Under the pieces are notes generated by a model. The model did not search any database. It saw only the letters and a program-made list of their open reading frames with translations, and had not been told where the DNA came from. From Arthrobacter crystallopoietes BAB-32 (GTDB lineage: Bacteria; Actinomycetota; Actinomycetes; Actinomycetales; Micrococcaceae), in contig NZ_ANPE02000072.1 in assembly GCF_000328305.2 (NCBI RefSeq), positions 1 to 64,000 on the forward strand: 64,000 bases of DNA. Direction: 5' to 3'. The stretch's first letter is position 1. Each line of letters starts with the position of its first letter. This document shows, in pieces, positions 12,079 through 22,433 of this stretch. The position numbers and the translations under genes are program-made.

Positions 12079-12111
12079 CTAACGACGGCGGTCCCTGGCC
12101 GCCGTCGTTAG
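12079..12111 (+). terminator. Terminator hairpin upstream of guaA
   Basis: A perfect 13-bp inverted repeat, CTAACGACGGCGG / CCGCCGTCGTTAG, with a 7-nt loop ends the SURF1-DUF3817 transcription unit about 100 bp after its stop codon. Confidence 0.7.
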
Positions 12112-12157
12112 CCGTACCTGCAGGAGGTGCGATGTGCATGCAGCGATCGGCGCCGAC

Positions 12158-12169
12158 TATCCTAGACGG
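12158..12169 (+). promoter_or_regulatory. -10 element of leaderless guaA promoter
   Basis: TATCCT (12158-12163), then six bases, then the GTG of guaA. The stretch TAnCCTAGAnnnGTGACT is shared with guaB3, suggesting that both genes use matched leaderless promoters. Confidence 0.6.
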
Positions 12170-13758
<1,589 letters not shown>

Positions 13759-13878
13759 GATTCCCAGTCGCGGGTGGCTGCAGCGTGCACAGCGTGAAGC
13801 TGTGAACTGACGGGCAATTTATTCCGGTCAGTGTTGCGGTCACCCGTTTCCGCTTTTGAATCGGATAGCTTGAGTGGC

Positions 13879-16800
13879 ATGCCGATTTGGTCAAGGCTTG
13901 TGTCGAGTGAAGAGAAGAAGGTAGCCGTGTCTCGCAACCGCGCTGTCGAAGCGGACGGGGGGATCCTGGCCCACTGGCTGCAGCAGTTGGGCCAGCACGC
14001 AGGAACAGACACTCTGCTGTACTACGCGCCGACTCCGACCAACAGCATCGATCTGACGCACGCGCATCCCTCCGGGCTGGCCCAGCTGCTGACCGGCCGC
14101 CGCACCCGGATTTCCACACTGCTGCGGGACCCGGCACACTATGCCGCTGCCATGAAGACCGCCCGCTCGTTGCGGGCGAAGATTTTCGAACTCGGCAATG
14201 AACGGGGCATCGACGTCGGCTATTTGGCTGCCGGAACTGCGTCCTGGCGGGTTCCCGAGGTTGGCCGTTCCGAAGCGCTGTACGCTCCCGTGATGCTTGC
14301 GCCGGTGGCCCTCACCGTCCGGCCGAGCCAGGATGATTTCGAACTCCAGCTGACGGACCAGGCCAGGCTGAATCCGGCCATGGTCCGCCATCTGCGGCAT
14401 GAGCAGGGACTCGAGTTCGACGCCGACGCCGTGGCCCGGCTGGCCTACGGTACCGCCCGGTTCGATCCGCACCCGGTGCTGGAGCGGCTTCGGATCCTGA
14501 CGCAGGATGTGCGCAGCATGACAATCGAGCACCACCTGCTCGTCTCGACCTTCGCGGATGTGGCCCACGCGGTCGACCCGGCCACCGTGGATGCAGACCA
14601 TCCGGTCCTCAACGCCATGATGGCCGCTGAAATGGACCCCGAGAGCGACATCGACGTTCCCCTCCCGGAATCCGGCCTTCCGCCCCTGGACGAGCGTGCG
14701 CCGCAGGACGAGTTCCTGGTCCTGGACGCGGACGCCTCCCAGCAGGAAGTCCTGGACCTCGTACAGGAAGGCCACTCGCTGGTCGTCGCCGCCCCTCCGG
14801 GCACTGGGCAGACACAGACGGCCATCAACGCAGCCGCACTGCTGGCTTACGAGGGTAAGTCGGTGCTGGTCGTCGCCGAGCGGAGGGCGACGCTGAACCA
14901 GTTCGCCACCCAGCTCGATGAGCTCAAGCTCGGCTCCCTGGTCCTGCAGCTGAACCCGAACCTGACCGGCCAGCAGCTGAAGGACCAGCTGATCCGCGCC
15001 ATCGTGCGGAACGAAAAGGCCACGGCACCGCAGCTGGAGAAGCTGCACGCCACGCTGGCCGAGCACCGGCACCAGCTGCAGGACCACGTCAAGTCGCTGC
15101 ACAATGTGCGGAAGCGCTGGAATTGCTCGCCCTACCAGGCCATGCAGTCCCTGGCGAAACTTACCTCGCTGGATCCTGCGCCGGCGACCACCGTGCGGTT
15201 GAAGCGGTCCGTGCTGGACAGCATCACGGACCGCGCGGAGCTGACCGGCCGGCTCCGGCGGGCAGCCGAATTGGGCAGCTTCAGCAAGGCGTCCACAACC
15301 AGCCCCTGGTTCGGCGCCAAGCTGCACAACCGGAAAGAGACCGAGGACGCCCACGAGCTGGCGGCAAGCCTGGCCCGCGACCTCCCGGAGCTGCGTGCAC
15401 AAATGGAGCGGGCGGCCGAACACTCCAAGGTCGCTTTGGGCTCCACCTTCCGGGAGTGGGGCGAGCAGTTGCTCCTCCTCGTTTCCGTTCGCAGCAGCCT
15501 GGATAAGTTCACCCCGGATATCTTCGATCGTCCGGTGACCGACCTGATCTCGGCCACGGCATCTTCCGGCTGGCGCCGGGAGCGAGGCATCGAGATGAGC
15601 TCCATGACGCGCTCCAGGCTGCGTCGGGTGGCCAAGGAATATGTGCGGCCGGGAGTGCACATTTCGGATCTGCACGAGTCGCTGACCGAGGTGCAGGCGC
15701 AGCGCACCAAATGGGCCGAATACGCCACAACCCAGCGACACCCCTCTGTGCCGTCCGGCCTGGCGGAACTGAACGGTTTCTATCTGGACGTGCGCCAGCG
15801 GCTGGGCAAGCTCGGCGCCTTGCTCGCCGCGCCCGAGGACGGCGTCCAGCTGATGGAACTGGAGCTTGGCCTGCTGGGCAGCCGCCTCGAAGCGCTGGCT
15901 GCGGACCGCGAGACCCTGGTGCACTTGCCGGAACGGACGCTGCTGCTGGAACAGATGCGGGAACAGGGACTGGGCGAGCTGCTCGAGGACCTGGCCGACC
16001 GCGAAGTCGGTACCGCCAGCGTGGGCGCCGAACTGGACCTTGCCTGGTGGCAGTCCGCGCTGGAAGCGATGATCAGCGGCGATGACTACCTGGCCATGTC
16101 CGACGGCGACAACCTCCGCAAGGTTGAGGCCGTTTACCGCCTTGCCGACAACGCGCACGTGGCGTCCGGCCCGTCGCGGCTTCGCTGGGAGCTGGCGCAG
16201 AACTGGCGGCATGCCATCAAGAGCAAGCCGAAGGCTGCCGAGCGCCTGCGCGAGCTGCTCAAGTCCGGCGAACCCACGCTGGAAGCGCTGAACGAACAAT
16301 CGGACGCGCTGGTCTCGGCCTTGATGCCGGTCTGGGCCGCATCGCCGCTGGTGCTGCCCACGGTGCTGCCGGCCGCCCAAAACTTCGACGCCGTCATCAT
16401 CCTCGACGCGGAGGCGACCAGCCTGCAGTCGGCCGTAGGGGCCATTTGCCGCGCGTCGCAGATCCTTGCGTTCGGTGACGGACAGCTGGGAACCGCTGAG
16501 CCGTTCGAAACCAATGTGGACCGCCGTCCTGCAGCCGTTGAAGGGAAGCAGCCCGAGCCGCTGGTCAGTGCCTTCCACGCGCTGGAGCGGGTGCTGCCCG
16601 GGCTGCGGCTGACCACGGCCTACCGCGCGGTTGACCTGGGCCTGGCGGAATCCCTGAGCCGTAATTTCTACGGCGGCTCCTTGACCCGGCTGCCGTCCGC
16701 GGCGGAACTGACCGGCGGCGACGGGCTGACGGTCGAATACCTGCCGGACGGAACTGGTCTCCCCGGTGCCGGCCACGAGGGAGTCGAAAGCGTTCCGGCC

Positions 16801-17946
16801 GAAATCAACCGTGTCGTGGACCTGGTGTTCGAGCATGCCCGGTCGCGACCGGCAAGATCGCTGGCAGTTGTCACTGCCACGATGCGCCACGCCGCCCGGA
16901 TCGGCGAGGCCATCAGGCTCCAGATGCCGAACCATCCCGACACGGCGGAATTCTTCCGTTCCTCGGCCGAATCGTTCCGGGTCGTGCCGCTCCAGCGTGC
17001 CTCCGGACTGGTTCGCGACGACATCATTTTCTCCCTGGGCTACGGAAGGACCCCGCACGGCCGCGCCGTCCACAACTTCGGGCCTCTGTCGGAGCCGGAT
17101 GGCAGGAACAGGTTCGCCATGGCCATGACCCGGGCCCGGCACAACCTGCGCGTGCTGACCTGTTTCCGTCCCGAAGACCTCGACCCGGACAGGCTGAACT
17201 ACGGCGCGGCCGACTTCTACGAGCTGATTAGCCGCGCGCTGGGAACCGCGCCGACTGGCGTGCAGGCTTCGCCGGCAGGGATTGAGGATCCGCTGGTCGC
17301 CGATCTGGTCGAGCGTGTCCGAAGCCGCGGCGCGCGGGTGAAGGACCATTACCACGGCGTGCTGGACATCGTCGCGGCGGCGGAGCCCGGTCTGGTGCTC
17401 GACGGTGTCGAGCCGGGACTGCCGGTTGCGCTGGAATCCGACGGCACGGAACAATACCGGAACATGACGGTGCGCGAGCGGAGCCGGCTGCGCCCGCAGC
17501 TGCTCGAGCGCCTTGGCTGGCGGCCGCTGACCCTGTGGACGATCGAGGTCTTCACCGATCCCGAGAAGTGCGCCCAGCTGATCGGAGGATATTTGGGACT
17601 GAAAGAACCGGACGAAACGAAGCCGGGCAGGCACGCCGCTGCTCCCATGCCGGAAGAAGAGACAGCGGACGTCGCCGCACCCACGGGCGGCTCTGAAGCG
17701 GCGGTTGCGGCGCAGGGCACCGGACCGGAGGCGGAACCTGAGATGGAAGCCGGAGATGATCAGGCGCGGGAAGAAGCGCCTGCGGAGCAGCCAGCATCCG
17801 CGGAGCAGCCGCCCGCGACCCGAAAGGCCCTGCGCGAACGGGCCATACCCACCAAGGCAGCCGAGGATGAACCCCGGTCCTGGGGCGAACAGGATGCGGA
17901 CCGGGACGCCTGGCTGAAGGAGCAGCGCCCGCCGCACTGGGGCTAA
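13879..17946 (+). CDS. Very large SF1 helicase-like protein with degenerate ATPase motifs and C-terminal nuclease-fold domain
   Basis: About 1355 residues, resembling the DUF4011/DUF3320 type of superfamily-1 helicase-like proteins. Recognisable parts are an N-terminal DUF4011-like region, a P-loop region (VVAAPPGTGQTQTA, about residue 306-318), a coiled-coil-prone middle, a motif II/III region (about 836-860), IIFSLGYGRTPHG with the motif VI-like AMTRARHNLRVL (about 1078), and a C-terminal REase-like domain (ERLGWRPLTLWTIEVF) followed by a low-complexity acidic/proline tail. The Walker A lysine is Gln, the DEAS-type motif II reads LDAEAT, and GDPKQ is GDGQL. ATP hydrolysis is therefore doubtful. 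TAGCTT seven bases before the ATG at 13879 suggests a leaderless start; a GTG at 13927 with AGAAGG upstream is the alternative. The cellular role is unknown. Confidence 0.75.
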   Translation: MPIWSRLVSSEEKKVAVSRNRAVEADGGILAHWLQQLGQHAGTDTLLYYAPTPTNSIDLTHAHPSGLAQLLTGRRTRISTLLRDPAHYAAAMKTARSLRAKIFELGNERGIDVGYLAAGTASWRVPEVGRSEALYAPVMLAPVALTVRPSQDDFELQLTDQARLNPAMVRHLRHEQGLEFDADAVARLAYGTARFDPHPVLERLRILTQDVRSMTIEHHLLVSTFADVAHAVDPATVDADHPVLNAMMAAEMDPESDIDVPLPESGLPPLDERAPQDEFLVLDADASQQEVLDLVQEGHSLVVAAPPGTGQTQTAINAAALLAYEGKSVLVVAERRATLNQFATQLDELKLGSLVLQLNPNLTGQQLKDQLIRAIVRNEKATAPQLEKLHATLAEHRHQLQDHVKSLHNVRKRWNCSPYQAMQSLAKLTSLDPAPATTVRLKRSVLDSITDRAELTGRLRRAAELGSFSKASTTSPWFGAKLHNRKETEDAHELAASLARDLPELRAQMERAAEHSKVALGSTFREWGEQLLLLVSVRSSLDKFTPDIFDRPVTDLISATASSGWRRERGIEMSSMTRSRLRRVAKEYVRPGVHISDLHESLTEVQAQRTKWAEYATTQRHPSVPSGLAELNGFYLDVRQRLGKLGALLAAPEDGVQLMELELGLLGSRLEALAADRETLVHLPERTLLLEQMREQGLGELLEDLADREVGTASVGAELDLAWWQSALEAMISGDDYLAMSDGDNLRKVEAVYRLADNAHVASGPSRLRWELAQNWRHAIKSKPKAAERLRELLKSGEPTLEALNEQSDALVSALMPVWAASPLVLPTVLPAAQNFDAVIILDAEATSLQSAVGAICRASQILAFGDGQLGTAEPFETNVDRRPAAVEGKQPEPLVSAFHALERVLPGLRLTTAYRAVDLGLAESLSRNFYGGSLTRLPSAAELTGGDGLTVEYLPDGTGLPGAGHEGVESVPAEINRVVDLVFEHARSRPARSLAVVTATMRHAARIGEAIRLQMPNHPDTAEFFRSSAESFRVVPLQRASGLVRDDIIFSLGYGRTPHGRAVHNFGPLSEPDGRNRFAMAMTRARHNLRVLTCFRPEDLDPDRLNYGAADFYELISRALGTAPTGVQASPAGIEDPLVADLVERVRSRGARVKDHYHGVLDIVAAAEPGLVLDGVEPGLPVALESDGTEQYRNMTVRERSRLRPQLLERLGWRPLTLWTIEVFTDPEKCAQLIGGYLGLKEPDETKPGRHAAAPMPEEETADVAAPTGGSEAAVAAQGTGPEAEPEMEAGDDQAREEAPAEQPASAEQPPATRKALRERAIPTKAAEDEPRSWGEQDADRDAWLKEQRPPHWG

Positions 17947-17960
17947 GCCACCTGCCGCCA

Positions 17961-18620
17961 TTAGCCGACCAGGACCAGGAAGACCTTGCCGCGGCTGCTG
18001 GCGCTGGCCAATGCCGCAGCTTCGGACGGGGAAGCGGCCACGACAACCAGTCCATCGCTTTCCTGCGGACCGAGCAGGCCAGCGTCTGTCCCGCTGCTGT
18101 CGGCTTTCCACAGCACCGGGACACCGTCCGCGAGGACGGTGGTTTCCTCCGGATCCTCATAGCCGTTTCCGGTGCTGAGGACAATGTCCACCAATTGCCC
18201 CGGGGCCACCAGCTGAACAGTGGACTTGTCCGCAGGACGCACCGGAACAGCGGCGGTTCCCGGCGGTGCGCCGGCCAGCAGGCCGGGACCTATCACGGAT
18301 GTATCCAGTACGGGAGAGCCTCTACGCAGGGCAGTAGCCAGACGCTGGCCGGACAGATCGGTGGCAGCGGCGGAAGCTCCCGGCGGTACAGCGAACGCCG
18401 GCACGTCGACGACCTGCAGATCTGCATCTCCCAGCAGAGTGCCGGCGGGCAGATCTGCGGCCGCCGTGAGGACGGGCACGGTGTGTACCGGATCAGGCGT
18501 GAGGGCGTGGACGCCGACCCCGGCGGCCGCGCAAAAACAGGCCGCGGCGAGGAAACGGTAATGGCGCCGGACGATTCGCCGGAGCACGCGGAAGAGTCCG
18601 GCCGGAGAAATACGTTGCAT
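17961..18620 (-). CDS. SAF domain-containing protein (CpaB/RcpC-like)
   Basis: A 219-residue membrane-anchored protein. A basic N-terminus (RRIVRRHYR) leads into a hydrophobic segment at about residues 23-40, then an extracytoplasmic SAF domain with the usual PAGTLLGDADL, and a further beta-rich domain. The architecture resembles CpaB/RcpC proteins of Flp-type pilus machinery, but no pilus genes are nearby. Actinobacteria often have such a gene next to an fmdB homologue, as here. It lies convergent to the large helicase-like gene with 14 bp between stops. Confidence 0.75.
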   Translation of the reverse strand: MQRISPAGLFRVLRRIVRRHYRFLAAACFCAAAGVGVHALTPDPVHTVPVLTAAADLPAGTLLGDADLQVVDVPAFAVPPGASAAATDLSGQRLATALRRGSPVLDTSVIGPGLLAGAPPGTAAVPVRPADKSTVQLVAPGQLVDIVLSTGNGYEDPEETTVLADGVPVLWKADSSGTDAGLLGPQESDGLVVVAASPSEAAALASASSRGKVFLVLVG

Positions 18621-18658
18621 GCCGCAACGCTAGCGATGGCCCGGGACCGGAAAACAGA

Positions 18659-18694
18659 GCAGCCGTCCCGCTTGTGGGCAAGCGAAACGGCTGC
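18659..18694 (-). terminator. Terminator after fmdB-like gene
   Basis: On the minus strand GCAGCCGT-tt-CGCTTG / CAAGCG-gg-ACGGCTGC forms a long stem with a small internal loop and a 4-nt apical loop, followed by TCTGTTTT. It ends the fmdB transcript ahead of the SAF-domain gene. Confidence 0.65.
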
Positions 18695-18733
18695 GGAGGC
18701 TGTGGAGGAACAGCCAGCGTCAAGGCTGGCTGG

Positions 18734-19030
18734 TCAGCTGGCTGCAGGCACCGAAGCTGCGGGTGCAGGAGAGGGTGAGGACGTCGTCGACGGCGCGCCC
18801 GCCCCGCCTTCACTCTTGGTCGAGTTGGCCGGCACCGTGCTCGTGCTCTTGGAATCCCGGGAATCAGTCCGGTAGAAGCCGGAGCCTTTGAAGACGACGC
18901 CGACGCTGTTGAACTTCTTCCGCAACGCGCCCGAACACTCGGGGCAGACGGTCAACGAGTCGTCGCTAAAGGACTGCTGGATCTCGAATGCATGGCCGCA
19001 GTCTTTGCAGCCGTAGGCATAGGTAGGCAC
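18734..19030 (-). CDS. FmdB family zinc-ribbon protein
   Basis: A 98-residue protein starting MPTYAYGCKDCGHAFE with a second CPEC pair (about residues 29-32). The four Cys make the small zinc ribbon of the FmdB/CxxC-SSSS regulatory-protein family. A flexible Ser/Pro/Ala tail follows, as in many actinobacterial members. The GTG start gives the conserved N-terminus. The molecular role of the family is not firmly established; the name comes from a proposed regulator of formamidase. A perfect CIRCE element sits 53 bp upstream, implying heat-shock/HrcA control. Confidence 0.85.
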   Translation of the reverse strand: MPTYAYGCKDCGHAFEIQQSFSDDSLTVCPECSGALRKKFNSVGVVFKGSGFYRTDSRDSKSTSTVPANSTKSEGGAGAPSTTSSPSPAPAASVPAAS

Positions 19031-19082
19031 GGTGAATCCTCCTGAAGAAATCTCGGTCGGGCAACCCTCAAGCGCGCGGCGG

Positions 19083-19109
19083 TTGGCACTCGAAGGTTCC
19101 GAGTGCCAA
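19083..19109 (-). promoter_or_regulatory. CIRCE operator upstream of fmdB-like gene
   Basis: TTGGCACTC-N9-GAGTGCCAA is a perfectly symmetric CIRCE element (one substitution per arm from the consensus). It lies between the 5-formyl-THF cyclo-ligase stop and the fmdB-like start. On the minus strand TTGACT and TAGAAT hexamers precede it, though their 14-bp spacing is short. By position it should regulate the fmdB-like gene. Confidence 0.8.
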
Positions 19110-19114
19110 TTCTA

Positions 19115-19729
19115 CTACACTGTGCGAGAGTCAAACCACGTCCATCCCTCCGGGGAGACTGCCCCCTCCAGCGGAGCATCAAGGTTTGTGACTTCGAAAG
19201 TTCCGGACGGCACTACTTCGTGCGCGTAGAAGACGCCGGCCTGGCGCGGCTTCGACGGCAGCGTGTCCATGGCGGCCAGGAACCTGTCGTAGTAGCCGCC
19301 GCCCTGGCCCATTCGGTTCCCGTCCGTATCTACGGACAGGCCGGGGATCAGCAACAGGGCGACGTCGGTCATGACCTGGAGGGGAAGGCGTTCACCTACT
19401 GGCTCATAAACCCAGGCACGGGGACTGCGGGCGAGCTCCACGCCGTCGTACCAGCGCGTCCAGCTCAACTGGTATCCGGGTTCGCACACCGGAACGAGGA
19501 TCTTGTATCCGGCTTTCTCCAAGGCAGGCAGCAGCAGGTCGGTCGAAGGCTCAGGCCCGGTGGACAGGTAGGCGGCAACAATCTGGCCCGGCAGGAGGCC
19601 CAGAGGTTCCAGTCCTGCCATGACAACTGAACACAGTTGCTGGGCAGCTTCCCGGCGCTCGGCGTCCGTCATGTCGCGGCGCATGCTGCGGAAGTGGTTC
19701 CGGGCCGTTTCCTTGTCCATGGTCGTCAT
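19115..19729 (-). CDS. 5-formyltetrahydrofolate cyclo-ligase
   Basis: ATP-dependent conversion of 5-formyl-THF to 5,10-methenyl-THF, returning this storage folate to one-carbon metabolism. The 204-residue protein has the family's N-terminal KETARNHFRSMRRDM and the signature GNRMGQGGGYYDRFL near residues 140-155, which binds phosphate and folate. Length is standard. Two ATGs are possible at the N-terminus (MTT and MDK); the first is taken. It is divergent from galU, 100 bp away. The stop codon lies 6 bp from the CIRCE element of the next minus-strand gene. Confidence 0.92.
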   Translation of the reverse strand: MTTMDKETARNHFRSMRRDMTDAERREAAQQLCSVVMAGLEPLGLLPGQIVAAYLSTGPEPSTDLLLPALEKAGYKILVPVCEPGYQLSWTRWYDGVELARSPRAWVYEPVGERLPLQVMTDVALLLIPGLSVDTDGNRMGQGGGYYDRFLAAMDTLPSKPRQAGVFYAHEVVPSGTFEVTNLDAPLEGAVSPEGWTWFDSRTV

Positions 19730-19816
19730 GGCTCGATCCTGCCACAGCCTCCCGGTGGTGGCGCAGACAACAGCGGCCGACCGTCACGATTGTTCCTGAT
19801 TGTCAGGGCATTTATG

Positions 19817-19829
19817 TACTCTTAGGCTC
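19817..19829 (+). promoter_or_regulatory. -10 element of leaderless galU promoter
   Basis: TACTCT (19817-19822) followed by seven bases and the galU ATG. No ribosome-binding site is visible. A clear -35 hexamer at standard spacing was not found. Confidence 0.5.
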
Positions 19830-20732
19830 ATGAAGTCTCCGCGAACTGTACGCAAAGCCGTTATTCCAGCTGCCGGGCTCGGTACCAGATTCCTGCCCGC
19901 AACCAAGGCGATGCCCAAGGAAATGCTGCCGGTCGTGGACAAGCCGGCCATCCAGTACGTCGTCGAAGAAGCCGTGCGTGCCGGAATGACCGATGTCCTG
20001 ATGATCACCGGGCGGAACAAGCGTTCCCTGGAGGACCACTTTGACCGGGTGCCGTTCATCGAGCAGACGCTGGAGAACAAGGGCGACCTGGAAAAGCTTG
20101 CTGCTGTGCGCGAGGCATCCGAGCTTGGCGACATCCACTACGTGCGCCAGGGCGATCCCAAGGGACTGGGCCATGCCGTGCTCCGTTCGCGCCAGCATGT
20201 CGGAGACGAACCCTTCGCGGTCCTGCTCGGCGACGACCTGATCGACGAAAACGAAGCCCTGCTCAGCCGCATGATCGAGGTGCAGGAGCAGACCGGCGGT
20301 TCAGTCATTGCGCTGCTTGAGGTGGAGCCGTCCGAAATCAGTGCCTACGGGTGTGCCGATGTGACGGTTGTCGAGGGCGAAGACTTCGTCAAGATCAACC
20401 ACATGGTGGAGAAGCCCTCGCCGGAGGAAGCGCCCTCCAACCTGGCGGTGATCGGCCGCTATGTCCTGCATCCGGCCATCTTCGACGTGCTGGAAGAAAC
20501 TGCTCCCGGCCGCGGCGGCGAAATCCAGCTCACCGACGCCCTGCAGACCCTGGCCGCGCAGGACGGCGAAGGCGGTGGCGTCTACGGCGTCGTCTTCCGC
20601 GGCCGCCGCTATGACACCGGTGACAAGCTCAGCTATCTCAAGGCCGTCGTGACCATTGCCTCCGACCGTGCGGATATCGGCGAGGACCTGCGTTCCTGGC
20701 TGAAGCAGTTCACCGAGGGTTCCCAGGCCTGA
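19830..20732 (+). CDS. galU: UTP-glucose-1-phosphate uridylyltransferase GalU
   Basis: Makes UDP-glucose from UTP and glucose-1-phosphate for cell-envelope and trehalose synthesis. The 300-residue protein opens with the nucleotidyltransferase signature PAAGLGTRFLPATKAMPKE (residues about 14-32). It has VVDKPAIQY and the sugar-binding MVEKPSPEEAPSN segment. Length is normal. The ATG at 19830 gives the canonical N-terminus; an upstream in-frame start adds ten unrelated residues and would overlap the -10 box. A GNAT acetyltransferase gene follows after 16 bp. Confidence 0.95.
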   Translation: MKSPRTVRKAVIPAAGLGTRFLPATKAMPKEMLPVVDKPAIQYVVEEAVRAGMTDVLMITGRNKRSLEDHFDRVPFIEQTLENKGDLEKLAAVREASELGDIHYVRQGDPKGLGHAVLRSRQHVGDEPFAVLLGDDLIDENEALLSRMIEVQEQTGGSVIALLEVEPSEISAYGCADVTVVEGEDFVKINHMVEKPSPEEAPSNLAVIGRYVLHPAIFDVLEETAPGRGGEIQLTDALQTLAAQDGEGGGVYGVVFRGRRYDTGDKLSYLKAVVTIASDRADIGEDLRSWLKQFTEGSQA

Positions 20733-20748
20733 GGCTGCCGGTGCAGCG

Positions 20749-21378
20749 GTGGTGAGTTCAGCCATTTGGCCCGCAACGGTCGAGTGCGGGGATCTGCTGC
20801 TGCGGCCTATTTCGCACCGGGACAAGCGGGAGTGGCTCCAGTTGCGCCAGCGCAACGCTGCCTGGCTGGCCCCTTGGGAAGCCTCGAACCCGCAGCCCGG
20901 CGCCGCCTTGCCGGGGTTCGGCGAGATGGTGCGCTCGCTGAACCGGCAGGCAAAATTAGCGACGGCGTTGCCTTGGGTGATTGCCGAGCGCAAGGCCGGT
21001 GTTGGACGCGAGCCGGTGATCGTGGGGCAGCTGACCGTCTCAAGCATTGTTTGGGGCTCGGCGATGATGGCGACGCTGGGTTATTGGGTCGATCAGGCCT
21101 CGGCCGGCCGCGGTATCGCTCCGACCGCGGTTGCCATGGCGACGGACCACTGCTTCGGGGCCCTGGGACTGCACAGGATGGAAATCAACATCCGTCCGGA
21201 AAATGCCGCCAGCCTGCGGGTGGTGGAAAAGCTGGGATTCCGGGACGAAGGGCTCCGGCCACGGTACCTGCATATCAACGGCGCCTGGGCAGACCACCGC
21301 AGCTTCGCCCTGACAGCGGAAGAGGTACCGGAAGGGCTGCTGGCGCGCTGGCTCCAGGAGCGGGACGAGTCGCGCTGA
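20749..21378 (+). CDS. GNAT family N-acetyltransferase (RimJ-like)
   Basis: A 209-residue Gcn5-related acetyltransferase, closest in layout to RimJ/RimL ribosomal-protein N-acetyltransferases. It starts with LLLRPISHRDKREWLQLR, carries the acetyl-CoA binding region around GYWVDQASAGRGIAPTAVAM, and ends with the family's NIRPENAASLRVVEKLGFRDEG. The substrate is probably a protein N-terminus but cannot be fixed. It lies 16 bp downstream of galU, on the same strand, and probably shares its transcript. The start is the first of two GTG codons. Confidence 0.85.
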   Translation: MVSSAIWPATVECGDLLLRPISHRDKREWLQLRQRNAAWLAPWEASNPQPGAALPGFGEMVRSLNRQAKLATALPWVIAERKAGVGREPVIVGQLTVSSIVWGSAMMATLGYWVDQASAGRGIAPTAVAMATDHCFGALGLHRMEINIRPENAASLRVVEKLGFRDEGLRPRYLHINGAWADHRSFALTAEEVPEGLLARWLQERDESR

Positions 21379-21466
21379 CCTGCTGATTTGCCCGATTTCG
21401 GGCAGGTTTGCCGACACACCGCAATCAATGCGCCACGGTGCATGTTTTGGCTCCTACGGTGTGAGA

Positions 21467-22377
21467 ATGGACATTCAGAGTTCTGTGATCTTCGTGGTGA
21501 TCGTGGGGCTTTGGCTTGTCTGGGTAGGCCCCTACCTGCTCCGGTTCCACCGCGCCGGTGCTGTCGCCGAGGCGGTCGCCGCCCCGTCATTGACCTTTGA
21601 ACCAACACCCGCCATCGCCGCTGCGAGCGGTCCACAGGGGATCATCATGGAAAACAGTGCCCATACCGGAAACCCGCAACCTGCTCCGCAGCGGAGCCCG
21701 GCGCCGGTTCGCGCCGCGGGCCAGCCGGCCCAGGCGCCTTTCAGGATCCGTTACGGCCGGACGGCGCTGGCCTTGCTGGGCGTAGTGGGAATTGTGACCT
21801 CGTTGTGGGCGGCGTCCTGGCCATGTTCGGTGCCGTCTCCGGAAGCGTACCCGGCTATGCGCTGTTAACTGTCGCCGCCGCCGTCGTTATTTTGCGTTCG
21901 CTGGCCCGCAGGGACCGGAGGAGGCGGGCTGCGGAGCGCGTTGAACGCGCCTTCGAGGCGGCGATGGGTCCTCATATCCCGGAGGTGCGAACCGCGGTGC
22001 CGCGGCGCGAAACCGTGCTGTTCAATGCAGCCGAAGCTGTGGAGGAACCGGCAGCTCCCACTCCGCTGACGGCTGAGGAGCTGCGTGCTGCGGCACTCAA
22101 GGTGGCCGCGGAGGCAGAGGCGGCTCGTCCTGCAGAGCCGCAGACCGGCGCGCCGTGGCAGCCAGTGGAGGTGCCGAAGCCGACCTATACGCAGTCGGCC
22201 AAAGTGGAGCGGCCGGCACCACAGCCGCTTCCGGCGCCCGAGGAAAAGAAGCCCACGGTCAAGACCCCCATCAAGCAGGCCGCGGCTGCGCCCAAGGTCG
22301 AGCTGCCGGCTTCCTCCCGCGAGGACCGCGCCGGGCGGATCAATCTGGACGACGTGCTGCAGCGCCGCCGCGCGTGA
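21467..22377 (+). pseudogene. Membrane protein of unknown function, frame broken by apparent 1-nt deletion
   Basis: One protein is split between two frames. The first frame from ATG 21467 (MDIQSSVIFVVIVGLW) has one transmembrane helix, a Pro/Ala linker and the beginning of a second helix (LALLGVVGIVTS). At about 21805 it derails into LWAASWPCS, while the -1 frame continues naturally (GGVLAMFGAVSG, a third helix GYALLTVAAAVVILRSL, and a long charged/Ala-rich cytoplasmic tail to 22377). Restoring one G in TTGTGGGC rejoins them into about 303 residues. TACGGT six bases before the ATG suggests a leaderless start. No catalytic motif is seen and the function is unknown. Confidence 0.7.
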
Positions 22378-22433
22378 ACTTGGATCCTCCCGCGGGGCTG
22401 CCCGCCCGTGGTGGGAATGGTAAGACAGAACCT

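Noticed and set aside
13891-18111. 1406-codon open frame antisense to the helicase-like gene
   Set aside because: The plus strand carries recognisable helicase-like motifs over the same span. The antisense frame has Arg/Gly/Gln-rich shadow composition and no motifs.
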